Translations under genes and position numbers: made by a program | Notes under the pieces: model-generated | Told to the model about the DNA's origin: nothing | Databases searched by the model: none | The model's input: the letters and a program-made list of their open reading frames with translations, nothing else | Origin: Actinomadura spongiicola | GTDB lineage: Bacteria; Actinomycetota; Actinomycetes; Streptosporangiales; Streptosporangiaceae | Assembly: GCF_003432485.1 (NCBI RefSeq) | Contig: NZ_QVNQ01000004.1 | Span: forward strand, 558,001-622,000 | Direction of reading: 5' to 3' | DNA: 64,000 nucleotides | In this document: positions 31,634 through 40,387 of the stretch, piece by piece | Layout of the letters: every line of letters starts with the position of its first letter | How positions within the stretch are numbered: position 1 is the first letter of the stretch

Positions 31634-32970
31634 TCGGATCCTCCTCGCACGTGTCCGGCCAGTTCCCGCAGCGGCGCCTCGACGGACTCGCCGTAGGTCG
31701 GGAACGGGTGGACGACGTCGGCGAGCACGCCGAGGGGCGTCTCCGCGCGGATGGCGAGGGCGATCTCGCCCATCCACTCCGCGGCGCCCACTCCGGCCGC
31801 GGCCGCGCCGATCAGTACTCCGCGGTCGCGGTCGGCGTACAGTTCCACCCGGCCGCGCTCGTCCGCCTCGACCGCCGCCCGGGTCGTCGCGGCGAGGTCG
31901 TACCCGGCGGTGAGCAGGTCTATGCCGAGTTCGGCGGCCCGTGTCGGCGAGACGCCCACGGAGTAGACGGTCGGCGTGGTGTGGACGACGCGGGGGATGC
32001 CGCGGTAGTCGGCCTCGCGGCGGTGCCCGAGAAGGTTGGACAGCGCCACCCGCGCCTGGTAGCGGGCCGCGTGCGTCGTCCGGGCGACGCCGGTGACGTC
32101 ACCGGCCGCCCACACGCCGCCCGCCTCGGACGGCACCCGGCAGGTCTCGTCCACCGGCAGCCCGTGGCCCGGCCGGACGGCGACGCCGAGCTTCTCGAGC
32201 CCGAGGCCCGTGACGCGCGGGCGGCGTCCGGCGGCGACGAGGATCCGGTCGGCGTCGAGCGTCCCGCCGTCCGAGAGCCACAGCCGCAGCCCGGTGTCCT
32301 TGTGTTCGACGCCGGAGAGCGCCGCGCCGAGCCGCAGGTCGACGCCCATCCGGCGGAGCGTGTCGGCGAGGACCTCCCCGGCGAACGGCGCCTCGGCGGT
32401 CAGCAGCCGCCCGGACGCCTCGATCACCGTCACCTGCGACCCGAACGCCGCGTACACCTGCGCCATCTCGCAGCCGACCGGGCCGCCGCCGAGGATGACC
32501 AGGCGGCGCGGCAGGTCGGGGACCGACAGCGCCTCGGCGCTGGTCCACAGCGGAACGTCGGCGAGGCCGTCGACGGGCGGGATCACCGGCTCGCCGCCCG
32601 TGCAGACGACGAGGTCGCGATACCCGTGCACCACGCCGTCCACCTCGACCCGGCCGGGTTCCAGGACGCGGCCCCGGCCGCGCAGCACGGTCACGCCCGC
32701 CTCGGCCATCCGCGCGACGGCGGGGTCGTCGGAGCGGCGCCGGGTCAGCTCGTCCCGGCGGGCGACGGCCATCTCCCACGTCTCGCCGCGCCGCGCCGAC
32801 GACAGCAGCGACTTCGACGGCACGCACGCGAAGTACGGCGACTCGCCGCCGACGAGGCGGCACTCGACGAGCGCGACGTCCCGGCCCGCGCGGGCGAGAC
32901 CCGACGCCACCGGCTCTCCCGCGGTTCCCCCGCCCAGCACAACGGCGTCGTAGTGGTGGTTCTGCGACAC
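31630..32970 (-). CDS. Pyridine nucleotide-disulfide oxidoreductase homologue lacking one redox Cys
   Basis: A 446-residue flavoprotein of the dihydrolipoamide dehydrogenase/mercuric reductase family: FAD motif AVVLGGGTAGEPVASGLARA, NAD motif LVILGGGPVGCEMAQVYAAFG, ATG-like VWAAGDVTG and the C-terminal dimerisation domain (VVHTTPTVYSVGVSPTRAAE). The redox loop reads GGESPYFACVPSK: the first Cys of the canonical C-x4-C is Ser, so a normal disulfide cannot form. The catalytic His-Glu region at the C-terminus reads VVHPFPTYGESVEAPL, a recognisable HxxPTxxE variant. GTG 32970 has GGAGG at 7 bases; ATG 32976 is too close. Confidence 0.82.
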   Translation of the reverse strand: MSQNHHYDAVVLGGGTAGEPVASGLARAGRDVALVECRLVGGESPYFACVPSKSLLSSARRGETWEMAVARRDELTRRRSDDPAVARMAEAGVTVLRGRGRVLEPGRVEVDGVVHGYRDLVVCTGGEPVIPPVDGLADVPLWTSAEALSVPDLPRRLVILGGGPVGCEMAQVYAAFGSQVTVIEASGRLLTAEAPFAGEVLADTLRRMGVDLRLGAALSGVEHKDTGLRLWLSDGGTLDADRILVAAGRRPRVTGLGLEKLGVAVRPGHGLPVDETCRVPSEAGGVWAAGDVTGVARTTHAARYQARVALSNLLGHRREADYRGIPRVVHTTPTVYSVGVSPTRAAELGIDLLTAGYDLAATTRAAVEADERGRVELYADRDRGVLIGAAAAGVGAAEWMGEIALAIRAETPLGVLADVVHPFPTYGESVEAPLRELAGHVRGGSE

Positions 32971-33085
32971 GTTCATCCCTCCGAACCATCGTGGTCCCCG
33001 CGGACCATGGTGGCGGACGGCGGCGCCGGAGCGTGCCGGTTCGACTACATGGGGCACCGGTTTCCGGTGTCGCGGCGGCGGGCCG

Positions 33086-33994
33086 TCAGGGGAGGGGCCG
33101 GTGGTCCTTCAGGAGCGGTTCGAGCAGGTCACCGTGCTCGTCGACGCGGTCGAGGATCTCCGCGGGCGTGAACACCAGGTCGGCGGCGTCGGCGCAGGAC
33201 TCCAGCTCGTCCCAGGTGACGGGCGTCGACACCGACGGCCGGCGGGCCGCGCGCAGCGAGTAGGGCGCGACGGTCGTCTTGGCCGGGTTGTTCTGGCTCC
33301 AGTCGACGAAGATCTTGCCTTTGCGCAGCCGCTTCTCCATCTTCGCGACGACGAGCCGGGGATGCTCGTCGGCGAGGCGCCGCGCGGCGGCCTTGGCGTA
33401 CTCCGACGTCCGCTCCGCGTTCGACGGCTCCTTGATCGGCACGTACAGGTGCAGGCCCTTCTTGCCGCTGGTCTTCGGATACGACTCCAGGCCGTCCTCG
33501 GCGAGCAGGTCGCGGAGCAGGTGCGCCACCTCGCACGCCTCCACGATCGTCGCCGGCTCGCCCGGGTCGAGGTCGAAGACGACCAGGTCGGGGTTGCGCA
33601 CCCCGCCGCGCGGCCCGACCTTCCACTGCGGGACGTGCAGTTCCAGCGCGGCGAGGTTGGCGCACCACACGAGCGTGGGCAGGTCGTCGACGACGACGAA
33701 GTCGAGGGTGTCGCGGCCCGTGGAACTGCCGGGCGTCGGGATCGTCGCCGTCCGGACCCAGTCGGGGGTGTGGGACGGCGCGTTCTTCTCGAAGAACTTG
33801 GCGCCGTCCACGCCGTCCGGCCAGCGGATGCGGGTCGCGGCGCGGTCCTTCAGATGCGGCAGCATCACGGGGGCGATACGGGCGTAGTAGTCGATGACCT
33901 CGCCCTTGGTGAACTCGGGATACAGGTTCTTGTCGAGGTTGGACAGCGACACCTGCCGTCCATCGACCTCCACGTTCGTGCGCTTCGAGGTCAC
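33086..33994 (-). CDS. LigD-type NHEJ polymerase/primase
   Basis: A 302-residue stand-alone LigD polymerase (archaeo-eukaryotic primase fold): LSNLDKNLYPEFTKGEVIDYY, MLPHLKDRAATRIRWPDGVDG, catalytic metal Asp pair in DLVVFDLDPGEPA, TSGKKGLHLYVPI and FVDWSQNNPAKTTVAPYSLR. It fills gaps and adds nucleotides during non-homologous end joining with Ku. It follows the ligase gene on the same strand, 21 bases apart, and is separate rather than fused. GTG 33994. No phosphoesterase domain is attached. Confidence 0.92.
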   Translation of the reverse strand: MTSKRTNVEVDGRQVSLSNLDKNLYPEFTKGEVIDYYARIAPVMLPHLKDRAATRIRWPDGVDGAKFFEKNAPSHTPDWVRTATIPTPGSSTGRDTLDFVVVDDLPTLVWCANLAALELHVPQWKVGPRGGVRNPDLVVFDLDPGEPATIVEACEVAHLLRDLLAEDGLESYPKTSGKKGLHLYVPIKEPSNAERTSEYAKAAARRLADEHPRLVVAKMEKRLRKGKIFVDWSQNNPAKTTVAPYSLRAARRPSVSTPVTWDELESCADAADLVFTPAEILDRVDEHGDLLEPLLKDHRPLP

Positions 33995-34015
33995 GCGTCA
34001 CTCTCACTCTCAGGC

Positions 34016-34990
34016 TCACTCTTCACTGGTGACCTCCAGGGGGTCCTTGTCGTCGCGAAGACCGCGCCAGGACGGGAACCGCAGGCGGCCGTCCCTGGTC
34101 CGGGCGCTGTAGGCGACCTCGCCGACGAGCCGCGGCTCGACCCACTGGGCGTCGCGGGCGAACTCGCGCGGAACGGGCTCGTCGTAGGGGCTGGTGGGAC
34201 GGCGCAGCGGCCACAGCGTCTCGTACAGCTCGTCGAGGGCACGGTCGCTGAAACCGGTGCCGACATGCCCGACGAAGCCGAGCAGGCCCTTCACGTCGTA
34301 CTCGCCGAGCAGCAGCGAGCCGACGCCGCCCTCGCGGCGTCCCTTGCCGGGCTTCCAGCCGCAGACGATGACCTCGCGGGTCAGGAAGTTCTTCACCTTG
34401 CGCCAGAAGTCGACGCGGCGGCCGGGACGGTAGGGGGAGTTCAGGCGTTTGGCGAGCAGCCCCTCCAGGTGCTGCTCGCGGGTGAAGTCGAGGAGTTCGT
34501 CCACCTGGGCGGTGTCGCCGCCGTGCAGGTAGGGGGGCACCTCCACGGGCCCGGAGCCCGCCAGGTCGAGTTCGGCCAGTACGGTGCGGCGCTGCGCGTA
34601 CGGCATGTCGTAGAGGAAGTGCCCGTCCAGGTAGAGGACGTCGAAGACGACGTAGCGGACGGGAACCTCGCGGATCAGTCTCGGGTCGGGGTGGGCCACG
34701 TGCATGCGGCGTTGGAGTCGTTCGAAGCTGGGTCGTCCCTCCTCGAAGGCGACGACCTCGCCGTCCAGGATCACGTCGTGGTGGGGGAGAAGGTCGGCCA
34801 GGGCGGAGAGCTCGGGATAGCGGCCGGTGACGTCCCCGCCGCGGCGCCCGCAGGCCCGCACGCCCCCCGCGGAGACGTGCGACAGGACGCGGACGCCGTC
34901 CCATTTCAGCTCCAGACCCCATTTCTCGCCGTCGGAGGGGAGGTCTCCGGTGGCGGCCATCATCGGCTCAACGGGCCACGGCATGGTCAT
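34016..34990 (-). CDS. ATP-dependent DNA ligase (LigD ligase domain)
   Basis: A 324-residue NHEJ ligase. Nucleotidyl lysine motif ELKWDGVRVL (motif I KxDG), motif III YVVFDVLYLDG, motif IIIa/IV ILDGEVVAF and EGLLAKRLNSPYRPGRR, motif V WRKVKNF. The C-terminal OB domain has EVIVCGWKPGKGRREGGVGS. It seals breaks held by Ku and follows the usual organisation: divergent from Ku with 113 bases between the starts. ATG 34990. Confidence 0.93.
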   Translation of the reverse strand: MTMPWPVEPMMAATGDLPSDGEKWGLELKWDGVRVLSHVSAGGVRACGRRGGDVTGRYPELSALADLLPHHDVILDGEVVAFEEGRPSFERLQRRMHVAHPDPRLIREVPVRYVVFDVLYLDGHFLYDMPYAQRRTVLAELDLAGSGPVEVPPYLHGGDTAQVDELLDFTREQHLEGLLAKRLNSPYRPGRRVDFWRKVKNFLTREVIVCGWKPGKGRREGGVGSLLLGEYDVKGLLGFVGHVGTGFSDRALDELYETLWPLRRPTSPYDEPVPREFARDAQWVEPRLVGEVAYSARTRDGRLRFPSWRGLRDDKDPLEVTSEE

Positions 34991-35103
34991 ACCGCCGTCT
35001 TACCCGATACCGCCGCATGGCAAAGGATCAAGGAGCCCCGGTGGCGCGAAATCGGGCGATATCGCGAGGCTAGGGGCAGGAACCCGCTGGGTAGGGACTG
35101 GTC
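34991..35103. promoter_or_regulatory. Divergent NHEJ promoter region
   Basis: The 113 bases between the ligase and Ku starts. An AT-richer GGCAAAGGATCAAGG and a partly palindromic GCGAAATCGGGCGATATCGC lie here. No consensus promoter could be assigned. Confidence 0.35.
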
Positions 35104-36057
35104 ATGCGCAGTATCTGGAAGGGCGCCATCTCGTTCGGGCTGGTGACGATACCGGTGAAGCTGTATTCGGCGACCGAGCAGAGGGACGTCAGTTTCCACC
35201 AGGTGCACCGCACGGACGGGGCGCGCATCAAGTACAAGCGGGTGTGCACGGCCGACGGCGAGGAGGTGCCGTACTCCGACATCGCGAAGGGGTTCGAGCT
35301 GCCGAGCGGTGAGATGGTCGTGCTCACCGACGAGGACTTCGCCGACCTGCCGCTGTCGTCCAGCCGCCGTATCGACGTCCTCCAGTTCGTGGAGCAGGAG
35401 GAGGTCGACCCGATCTACTTCGCGAAGTCGTACTACCTGGAGCCCGACGCGCAGGGCGCCAAACCGTACGTTCTGCTGCGGGACGCGCTGGAGGAGTCCG
35501 GGCAGGTCGCCATCGTCAAGATCGCGATCCGGCAGCGGGAGTCGCTGGCGACGCTGCGGGTGCGCGGCGGCGTCTTCGTGCTGGAGACGATGCTGTGGCC
35601 GGACGAGGTCCGCACCCCCGACTTCCCGTTCCTGGACGAGGACATCGAGGTCCGCAAGCAGGAACTGTCGATGGCGACGTCGCTGATCGAGTCCATGGAG
35701 GGCGAGTTCGACCCGTCGGAGTACAAGGACGCCTACCGGGAGGCGCTCCAGGCGGTGATCGACGCCAAGGTCGAGGGCCGGGAGGTCGCGCGTCCCGCCG
35801 AGGAGGCCGCGGAGGAACCGGCGGCCGACCTGCTGAGCGCGCTGCGCGCCAGTGTCGAGGCGGCGAAGAAGAGCCGCGGCGAGCGGGACGCTACCAAGGA
35901 GACCGCCAGGGAGACCGCCAAGGGCGGTGGCAAGGGCGGCAAGGGCGGGGCCGCGTCCGGGAGGTCGGGGGAGAAGAAGCCCGCCGGGCGCGGGTCGTCG
36001 TCGAAGTCCGGCTCGAAGAAGGAGCCGGCGAAGAGCCGCGGCCGCAAGTCGGCCTGA
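35104..36057 (+). CDS. ku: Ku protein (non-homologous end joining)
   Basis: A 317-residue bacterial Ku. Core from MRSIWKGAISFGLVTIPVKL, with KYKRVCTADGEEVPYSDIAK, YFAKSYYLEPD, and the bridge region EVRKQELSMATSLIESMEGE to about residue 245. A Lys/Gly/Ser-rich C-terminal tail (KGGGKGGKGGA, GSKKEPAKSRGRK) of about 60 residues extends beyond the minimal Ku and likely binds DNA, as in Streptomyces and Mycobacterium Ku. It recruits the divergent LigD ligase and polymerase. Confidence 0.95.
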   Translation: MRSIWKGAISFGLVTIPVKLYSATEQRDVSFHQVHRTDGARIKYKRVCTADGEEVPYSDIAKGFELPSGEMVVLTDEDFADLPLSSSRRIDVLQFVEQEEVDPIYFAKSYYLEPDAQGAKPYVLLRDALEESGQVAIVKIAIRQRESLATLRVRGGVFVLETMLWPDEVRTPDFPFLDEDIEVRKQELSMATSLIESMEGEFDPSEYKDAYREALQAVIDAKVEGREVARPAEEAAEEPAADLLSALRASVEAAKKSRGERDATKETARETAKGGGKGGKGGAASGRSGEKKPAGRGSSSKSGSKKEPAKSRGRKSA

Positions 36058-36138
36058 CCCCGCCACAGGTCGCCCCGCGGCCGCGCGTCGACGTGTTCCG
36101 CCGCGAGGGTCAGGACCGCGGCGGCTCGACGGGCTCCG

Positions 36139-36651
36139 CTAGAACGGAACGGTGGTGCAGATGTTCCGTGCCCCGGCGCCGCCGGTCTTGGGGTCGGTGG
36201 GCAGGGCGTGGATGATGACCGAACCGGCCGCCTTCTTGGCGACCCTCCACGGCACGGTGTCACCGGAGTGGCCGGTGCCGTCCTTGGCGACCGTGACGTC
36301 GAGCCAGATCTCCATCTGCTCCATCGGCAGGTCGTGGGAGCCGTCGGGGTTCATGTAGTGCGGTCCCGCGTCCTCGCCCTTCGGCCCGCACGGGTTCACG
36401 TGCACGTGGACGCCGAACGTCTTGCCGGCGGCCTCGGCGGGGAAGCCCGACGCCTGGAGCAGCACGCTCGTCGTGTCCTTCGTGCGCTGCACCGTGATCT
36501 TGGTTTTGACGTCCTTGTACGCCTGGTCGTAGACGTAGGTCGGGCCATTGACGACGATCTTGTCGGGACGGGCCGAGGCGGGGGTCGCGAGCGGAACGAG
36601 CACGGCTCCGGCCGCCGCCAGGCTGAGGGCGGCGAGGGCGGTTGTTCGCAT
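36139..36651 (-). CDS. Secreted Cu/Zn superoxide dismutase-like protein
   Basis: A 170-residue preprotein with a signal peptide (MRTTALAALSLAAAGAVLVP, cleavage near ASA/RPD). The mature part has FGVHVHVNPCGPKGEDAGPH (HVH and C-G...H pattern), YMNPDGSHDLP and a late VIIHALPTDPKTGGAGARNI with CTTVPF. This recalls the Cu/Zn SOD fold, in which HVH, H, H, D and H bind metals and a Cys pair forms a disulfide. The match is partial and the metal set may not be complete. GAAGGACGTC precedes ATG 36651. Confidence 0.6.
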   Translation of the reverse strand: MRTTALAALSLAAAGAVLVPLATPASARPDKIVVNGPTYVYDQAYKDVKTKITVQRTKDTTSVLLQASGFPAEAAGKTFGVHVHVNPCGPKGEDAGPHYMNPDGSHDLPMEQMEIWLDVTVAKDGTGHSGDTVPWRVAKKAAGSVIIHALPTDPKTGGAGARNICTTVPF

Positions 36652-36794
36652 GACGTCCTTCTTCTGTTGCGGGAGCGGTCGCGGGGCACCGGTGCGGACC
36701 GGTCCCCCGCGGTCGGTGACTCACGATCATCCCCACCGGGCCGGACATCTCACCCACGGGTGCGGTGAGAGGTCGTTCCGGTGCGCCGAACGGT

Positions 36795-37097
36795 TCAGCC
36801 GTCGCGGCGTGCGTCGCGGACGCGGCCGAGCGCCGTCGCCGCGGCGGACGGGTCGGCGCAGGACGCGATCCGCTCGCCCCAGGCGTAGAAGTACGCCCAG
36901 GAGCCGTCCGGGCCTTCCTGCGCGGCGATGACGCCGTCGTTCAGGTTCGGGGTCCGCGGGTCGGCGACGATCGCGGACGGGCGGCGGTCGTGGGGAGCGG
37001 CGACCTCGACCGTCCAGCCGCGGTCACGCAGCTCGACGGTGAGGCGCTCCAGGTGCCCGAGCGCCTCCTCCCCTTCGGTGATCACCTGCGCGGACAT
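36795..37097 (-). CDS. Hypothetical protein
   Basis: A 100-residue soluble protein with HLERLTVELRDRGWTVEVAA, NLNDGVIAAQEGPDGSWAYF and YAWGERIASCADPSAAATAL. The pattern of an alpha-beta start followed by a W-x-Y-F-Y-x-W-G strand is conserved-looking, but I do not recognise the family. GGAGGAGTC precedes ATG 37097, well inside a longer open frame. A 48-bp palindrome lies just upstream. Confidence 0.65.
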   Translation of the reverse strand: MSAQVITEGEEALGHLERLTVELRDRGWTVEVAAPHDRRPSAIVADPRTPNLNDGVIAAQEGPDGSWAYFYAWGERIASCADPSAAATALGRVRDARRDG

Positions 37098-37197
37098 GAC
37101 TCCTCCGAATGCACAAGAGCGCGCACAAAAAAGGGCGCGGCGGGGGGTGGAATTGGATTCAGTGTCCTGGCGGGTGTGGCGGATCACAAGCGGTTTG

Positions 37198-37245
37198 CGC
37201 ATATCGGTGCCCCGGCCCTCGCGAGGACCGGGGCACTGATATGCG
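37198..37245. terminator. 48-bp near-perfect palindrome, likely terminator of MMPL gene
   Basis: A 24-base arm from CGCATATCGGTGCCCCGG onward is followed directly, without spacer, by its complement with two non-complementary positions. It lies 25 bases past the MMPL stop on the minus strand. The long arms also allow cruciform extrusion. Confidence 0.6.
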
Positions 37246-37269
37246 GAGATGAGCGTGCGGACGTCCGGG

Positions 37270-39459
37270 TCAGGCCACGGGCTCCAGCGGGGGTCGCGGC
37301 GCCGGGTCGGGCGCGTCGCCGCCCTCACGGATGCCGAACCGGCTGTAGAGCCTGCCGAGCGGTCCGGGCGCCCACCAGTTCGCGCGGCCCATCACCCGCA
37401 TCGTCGCGGGCACGAGCAGGGCCCGCACGACGGTCGCGTCTAGCAGGATCGCGATCGCCATGCCGACGCCGGTCATCTTGATGAACGTGATGCCGGACGT
37501 GGAGAACGCGCCGATCACGATGATGAACAGCAACGCCGCGCTGGTGATGATGGCGCCGGTCCGCTGCACGCCCGCGGCGACCGAGGCCGTGTTGTCGCCG
37601 GTCTTGTCGTACTGTTCCCTGACCCGCGACAGCAGGAACACCTCGTAGTCCATCGAGATGCCGAACAGCATGGCCAGCATCAGGATCGGCATGGCCGGGC
37701 TGAGGTTGCCGGTCGCGGTGAAGTCCAGCGCCCCGGACAGGTTCCCGTCCTGGAAGATCAGCACGACGATGCCGAACGTGGCCGACAGCGACAGCATGTT
37801 CATCAAGATCGCCTTCAGCGGCAGCAGGATCGACCCGAACGCCAGGAAGAGCAGGACGAACGTCGCGCCGCCGACGAACAGGGCGAGCCACGGCAGGGTC
37901 GAGCCGATGCTGTCGAGCTGGTCGACGACCTCGGCGGTGTCGCCGCCGACCCGGGCCTGCGCGCCGGGCGGGGCGGGCACGTCCCGCACCCGCTGGACGA
38001 GGTCGCGGGCGGCGTCGGAGTTCGGGTCGACGTCGTAGCGCAGCGCGATCCGCGTCGTGGTGTCCTTGGCGCCGGTCACGGTGGCGGCGGTGACTCCGGG
38101 CACCGCGTCCAGGCGGCCCCGGTACGCCTGAACCGCGGCCTGGTCGGACGTCCCCGTCACCACGGCCTCGATCGGGGTGGTGGAGTTGCGCGGGAACCGG
38201 GTCTCCAGCGTCTCGGCGACGACCCGGGCGTCGGTTCCCTCGGGCAGCACCCTGGCGTCCAGGCCGCCCCAGTTGACGTGCAGGAACGGGAGGCCGAGCG
38301 CGATGAGCAGCGCGAACGTGGCGACGATGTAGGTGATCGGGCGGCGCATGACGCTGAGCGCGAGCCGTCCCCACCAGGCGTCGAACCGGCTCTCGGCACC
38401 CGCGGCCCGGGCGCGGCGGCCCCGGCGCCCGCGGACCGACAGCGCGTTCACCTTCGGGCCGAGGACGGCCAGCATCGCGGGCAGCACGGTCAGGGCGCCG
38501 ACCATGCAGACGATCACGGTCGCGATGCCGCCGTAGCCCATCGAGACGAGGAAGGCCTGGTCGAACAGCAGCAGCCCGGACAGCGACACGGCGACGGTGA
38601 CGCCGGAGACGGCGACGGTGCGTCCGGCCGTGGCCATCGTCGTGGCCATGGCGTCCTCGGGGGTGACGCCGGCCTTCCTGGACTCGTCCCGGAAGCGGGT
38701 CACCATGAACAGCCCGTAGTCGATGGCGAGGCCGAGCCCGAGGAAGGTGGTGATGTTCACCGCGAAGATCGACACGTCGGTCACATAGGTGAGCGCGTGC
38801 AGCGCGGTGAACGAGCCGAGGATCGCGAAGCCCCCGATCAGCAGCGGCAGGCTCGCCGCGACCAGCCCACCGAAGATTAGCACCAGCAGGACGAGCAGCA
38901 CGGGCATGGCCAGGCTCTCGGCGCGGGCGATGTCGGACGAGACGCGCTCGTTGACGGCGGTCTCCGTGCCGATGCTCCCGCCGACCTTGGCGGTGAGCCC
39001 GCCGCCGACGTCGGTGAGATCGTCGCTGATCGCCTCGTAGCCGTCCTGGCGGGCGGCCTCGTCGGCGCCCGCGAGCCGCAGGACCGCGTAGGTGGCCGTC
39101 TTGTCGTCGCTGACGAACTGCGGCGAGCCGGTCGACCAGTAGGTGGCCGTGCCGGCGATCCTGTCCTTGGGCAGGGCGCCGAGCGCCCGCTCGACCGAGG
39201 CGCGGAACCGCGGGTCGTCGACGGTCATGCTGCGGCCCTGGTAGAGGATCACGACGTCCGCCGCGTCGTGGCCGAGGTCGCGCTCGGCGATCTCGGCCGC
39301 CGCGGCGCTCTCGCTGCCGGGCGTGCCGAAGCCGCCGGACGACGCCAGCGCGCCGAAGACGCCCGTTCCCCACACGCCGGCGAAGACCAGCGCCGCGCCC
39401 GCGACGGCGAGGACCCATCTGCGGCGCCGATGGACCCATCGTCCCCATCGCTCGAACAT
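37270..39459 (-). CDS. MMPL-family (RND) transporter
   Basis: A 729-residue membrane protein with the MMPL architecture: N-terminal span (WVLAVAGAALVFAGVWGTGV), a large periplasmic-type loop to about residue 170, five spans including LGLGLAIDYGLFMVTRFRDE (proton-relay DY motif), a second loop to about residue 510, and a second set with LFGISMDYEVFLLSRVREQY. Family members export lipids or drugs by proton motive force. ATG 39459 has GGAGGAACGGG. It is divergent from a TetR regulator, which probably controls it. Confidence 0.93.
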   Translation of the reverse strand: MFERWGRWVHRRRRWVLAVAGAALVFAGVWGTGVFGALASSGGFGTPGSESAAAAEIAERDLGHDAADVVILYQGRSMTVDDPRFRASVERALGALPKDRIAGTATYWSTGSPQFVSDDKTATYAVLRLAGADEAARQDGYEAISDDLTDVGGGLTAKVGGSIGTETAVNERVSSDIARAESLAMPVLLVLLVLIFGGLVAASLPLLIGGFAILGSFTALHALTYVTDVSIFAVNITTFLGLGLAIDYGLFMVTRFRDESRKAGVTPEDAMATTMATAGRTVAVSGVTVAVSLSGLLLFDQAFLVSMGYGGIATVIVCMVGALTVLPAMLAVLGPKVNALSVRGRRGRRARAAGAESRFDAWWGRLALSVMRRPITYIVATFALLIALGLPFLHVNWGGLDARVLPEGTDARVVAETLETRFPRNSTTPIEAVVTGTSDQAAVQAYRGRLDAVPGVTAATVTGAKDTTTRIALRYDVDPNSDAARDLVQRVRDVPAPPGAQARVGGDTAEVVDQLDSIGSTLPWLALFVGGATFVLLFLAFGSILLPLKAILMNMLSLSATFGIVVLIFQDGNLSGALDFTATGNLSPAMPILMLAMLFGISMDYEVFLLSRVREQYDKTGDNTASVAAGVQRTGAIITSAALLFIIVIGAFSTSGITFIKMTGVGMAIAILLDATVVRALLVPATMRVMGRANWWAPGPLGRLYSRFGIREGGDAPDPAPRPPLEPVA

Positions 39460-39507
39460 CCCGTTCCTCCTGCCTGTTCGGCACGCAGTGTGACTTCCCG
39501 TCACCGT

Positions 39508-39558
39508 AGTGAACGATGTAAACTGAGAACGCTGTTAACTATGCATACGTCGTTCGCT
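39508..39558. promoter_or_regulatory. Candidate TetR operator / divergent promoter region
   Basis: Within the AT-rich gap between the MMPL and TetR starts, AGTGAACGA and TCGTTCGCT form an inverted repeat (8 of 9 complementary) around a central region with TGTAAACT and TGTTAACT. It is suitable for a TetR dimer pair. Confidence 0.4.
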
Positions 39559-39637
39559 GTCGTCAAGGGTGTTCTTGAGGAATCATGCGGGGGGACCGGT
39601 GAGCGGAACCGCGGACCACGAGAGGAGGGGCGACGCT

Positions 39638-40387
39638 GTGGAATCCCGGCGTGACCGGCTGCGGGCGGCGACGGTCAGGGAGATCTCCGAGACGGCCCGG
39701 CGGATCCTTGTCGAGCAGGGCCCCGAGGCGGTGACGCTCCGGGCCATCGCCCGGGAGATGGGCATGACGGCCCCGGCGCTCTACCGCTACTTCGACAGCC
39801 ACGGCGAACTGCTCCGGCACGTCGTCGGCGACATCTTCACCGAGCTGACCGGCGAGCTGCACGACGCCATCCACCAGGTCACGCCGGGCGACATGAGCGG
39901 CAAGTTCCTGGCCGTGTCACGCCAGTTCCGGCGCTGGGCCCTGTCGCATCCCCGCGAGTACGGGCTGCTGTTCGGGGCGCCCGTGCGCGGCCGCGCGACG
40001 GACCAGGAGAGGGCCGACTTCGCCGAGGAGTGCGCCCGCAGGTTCGGCTGGACGTTCATGAACCTGTTCCTGGAGCTGTGGAGGAAGAAGCCGTTCCCCA
40101 TCCCGGCCGACGACGAGATCGACCCCGTCCTGAGGCCGCAGCTCCGCCGCTACCGCGACGAGATCGGCGTGGAGCTGCCGCTCGGCGTGATTCAGCAGTT
40201 CCTCAAGTGCTGGATCAGGTTGCAGGGCGGCGTCAGCCTGGAGGCCTTCGGCCACCTGGACTTCTCGCTGGACGACGCCGAGCCCATGTTCGAGTTGATG
40301 CTCAGAGAGGTCTCCGGCACGCTCGGCCTGACCTACAGTCCGCCCGAGCACCACCCGTCCGACCGCGCGGGTCGGTCGGAAGGCTGA
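39638..40387 (+). CDS. TetR/AcrR-family regulator of the divergent MMPL exporter
   Basis: A 249-residue TetR protein. The HTH is at residues 8-58 (VREISETARRILVEQGPEAV, LRAIAREMGMTAPALYRYFD). The C-terminal ligand domain contains WALSHPREYGLLFGAPVRG, typical of TetR_C_13/33 types. Start options: GTG 39599 (GGGGGG site) or GTG 39638 (AGGAGG at 7 bases); I prefer the latter. Divergent pairing with MMPL implies repression of the exporter. Its 3' end overlaps the convergent histidine kinase gene by 86 bases. Confidence 0.88.
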   Translation: MESRRDRLRAATVREISETARRILVEQGPEAVTLRAIAREMGMTAPALYRYFDSHGELLRHVVGDIFTELTGELHDAIHQVTPGDMSGKFLAVSRQFRRWALSHPREYGLLFGAPVRGRATDQERADFAEECARRFGWTFMNLFLELWRKKPFPIPADDEIDPVLRPQLRRYRDEIGVELPLGVIQQFLKCWIRLQGGVSLEAFGHLDFSLDDAEPMFELMLREVSGTLGLTYSPPEHHPSDRAGRSEG

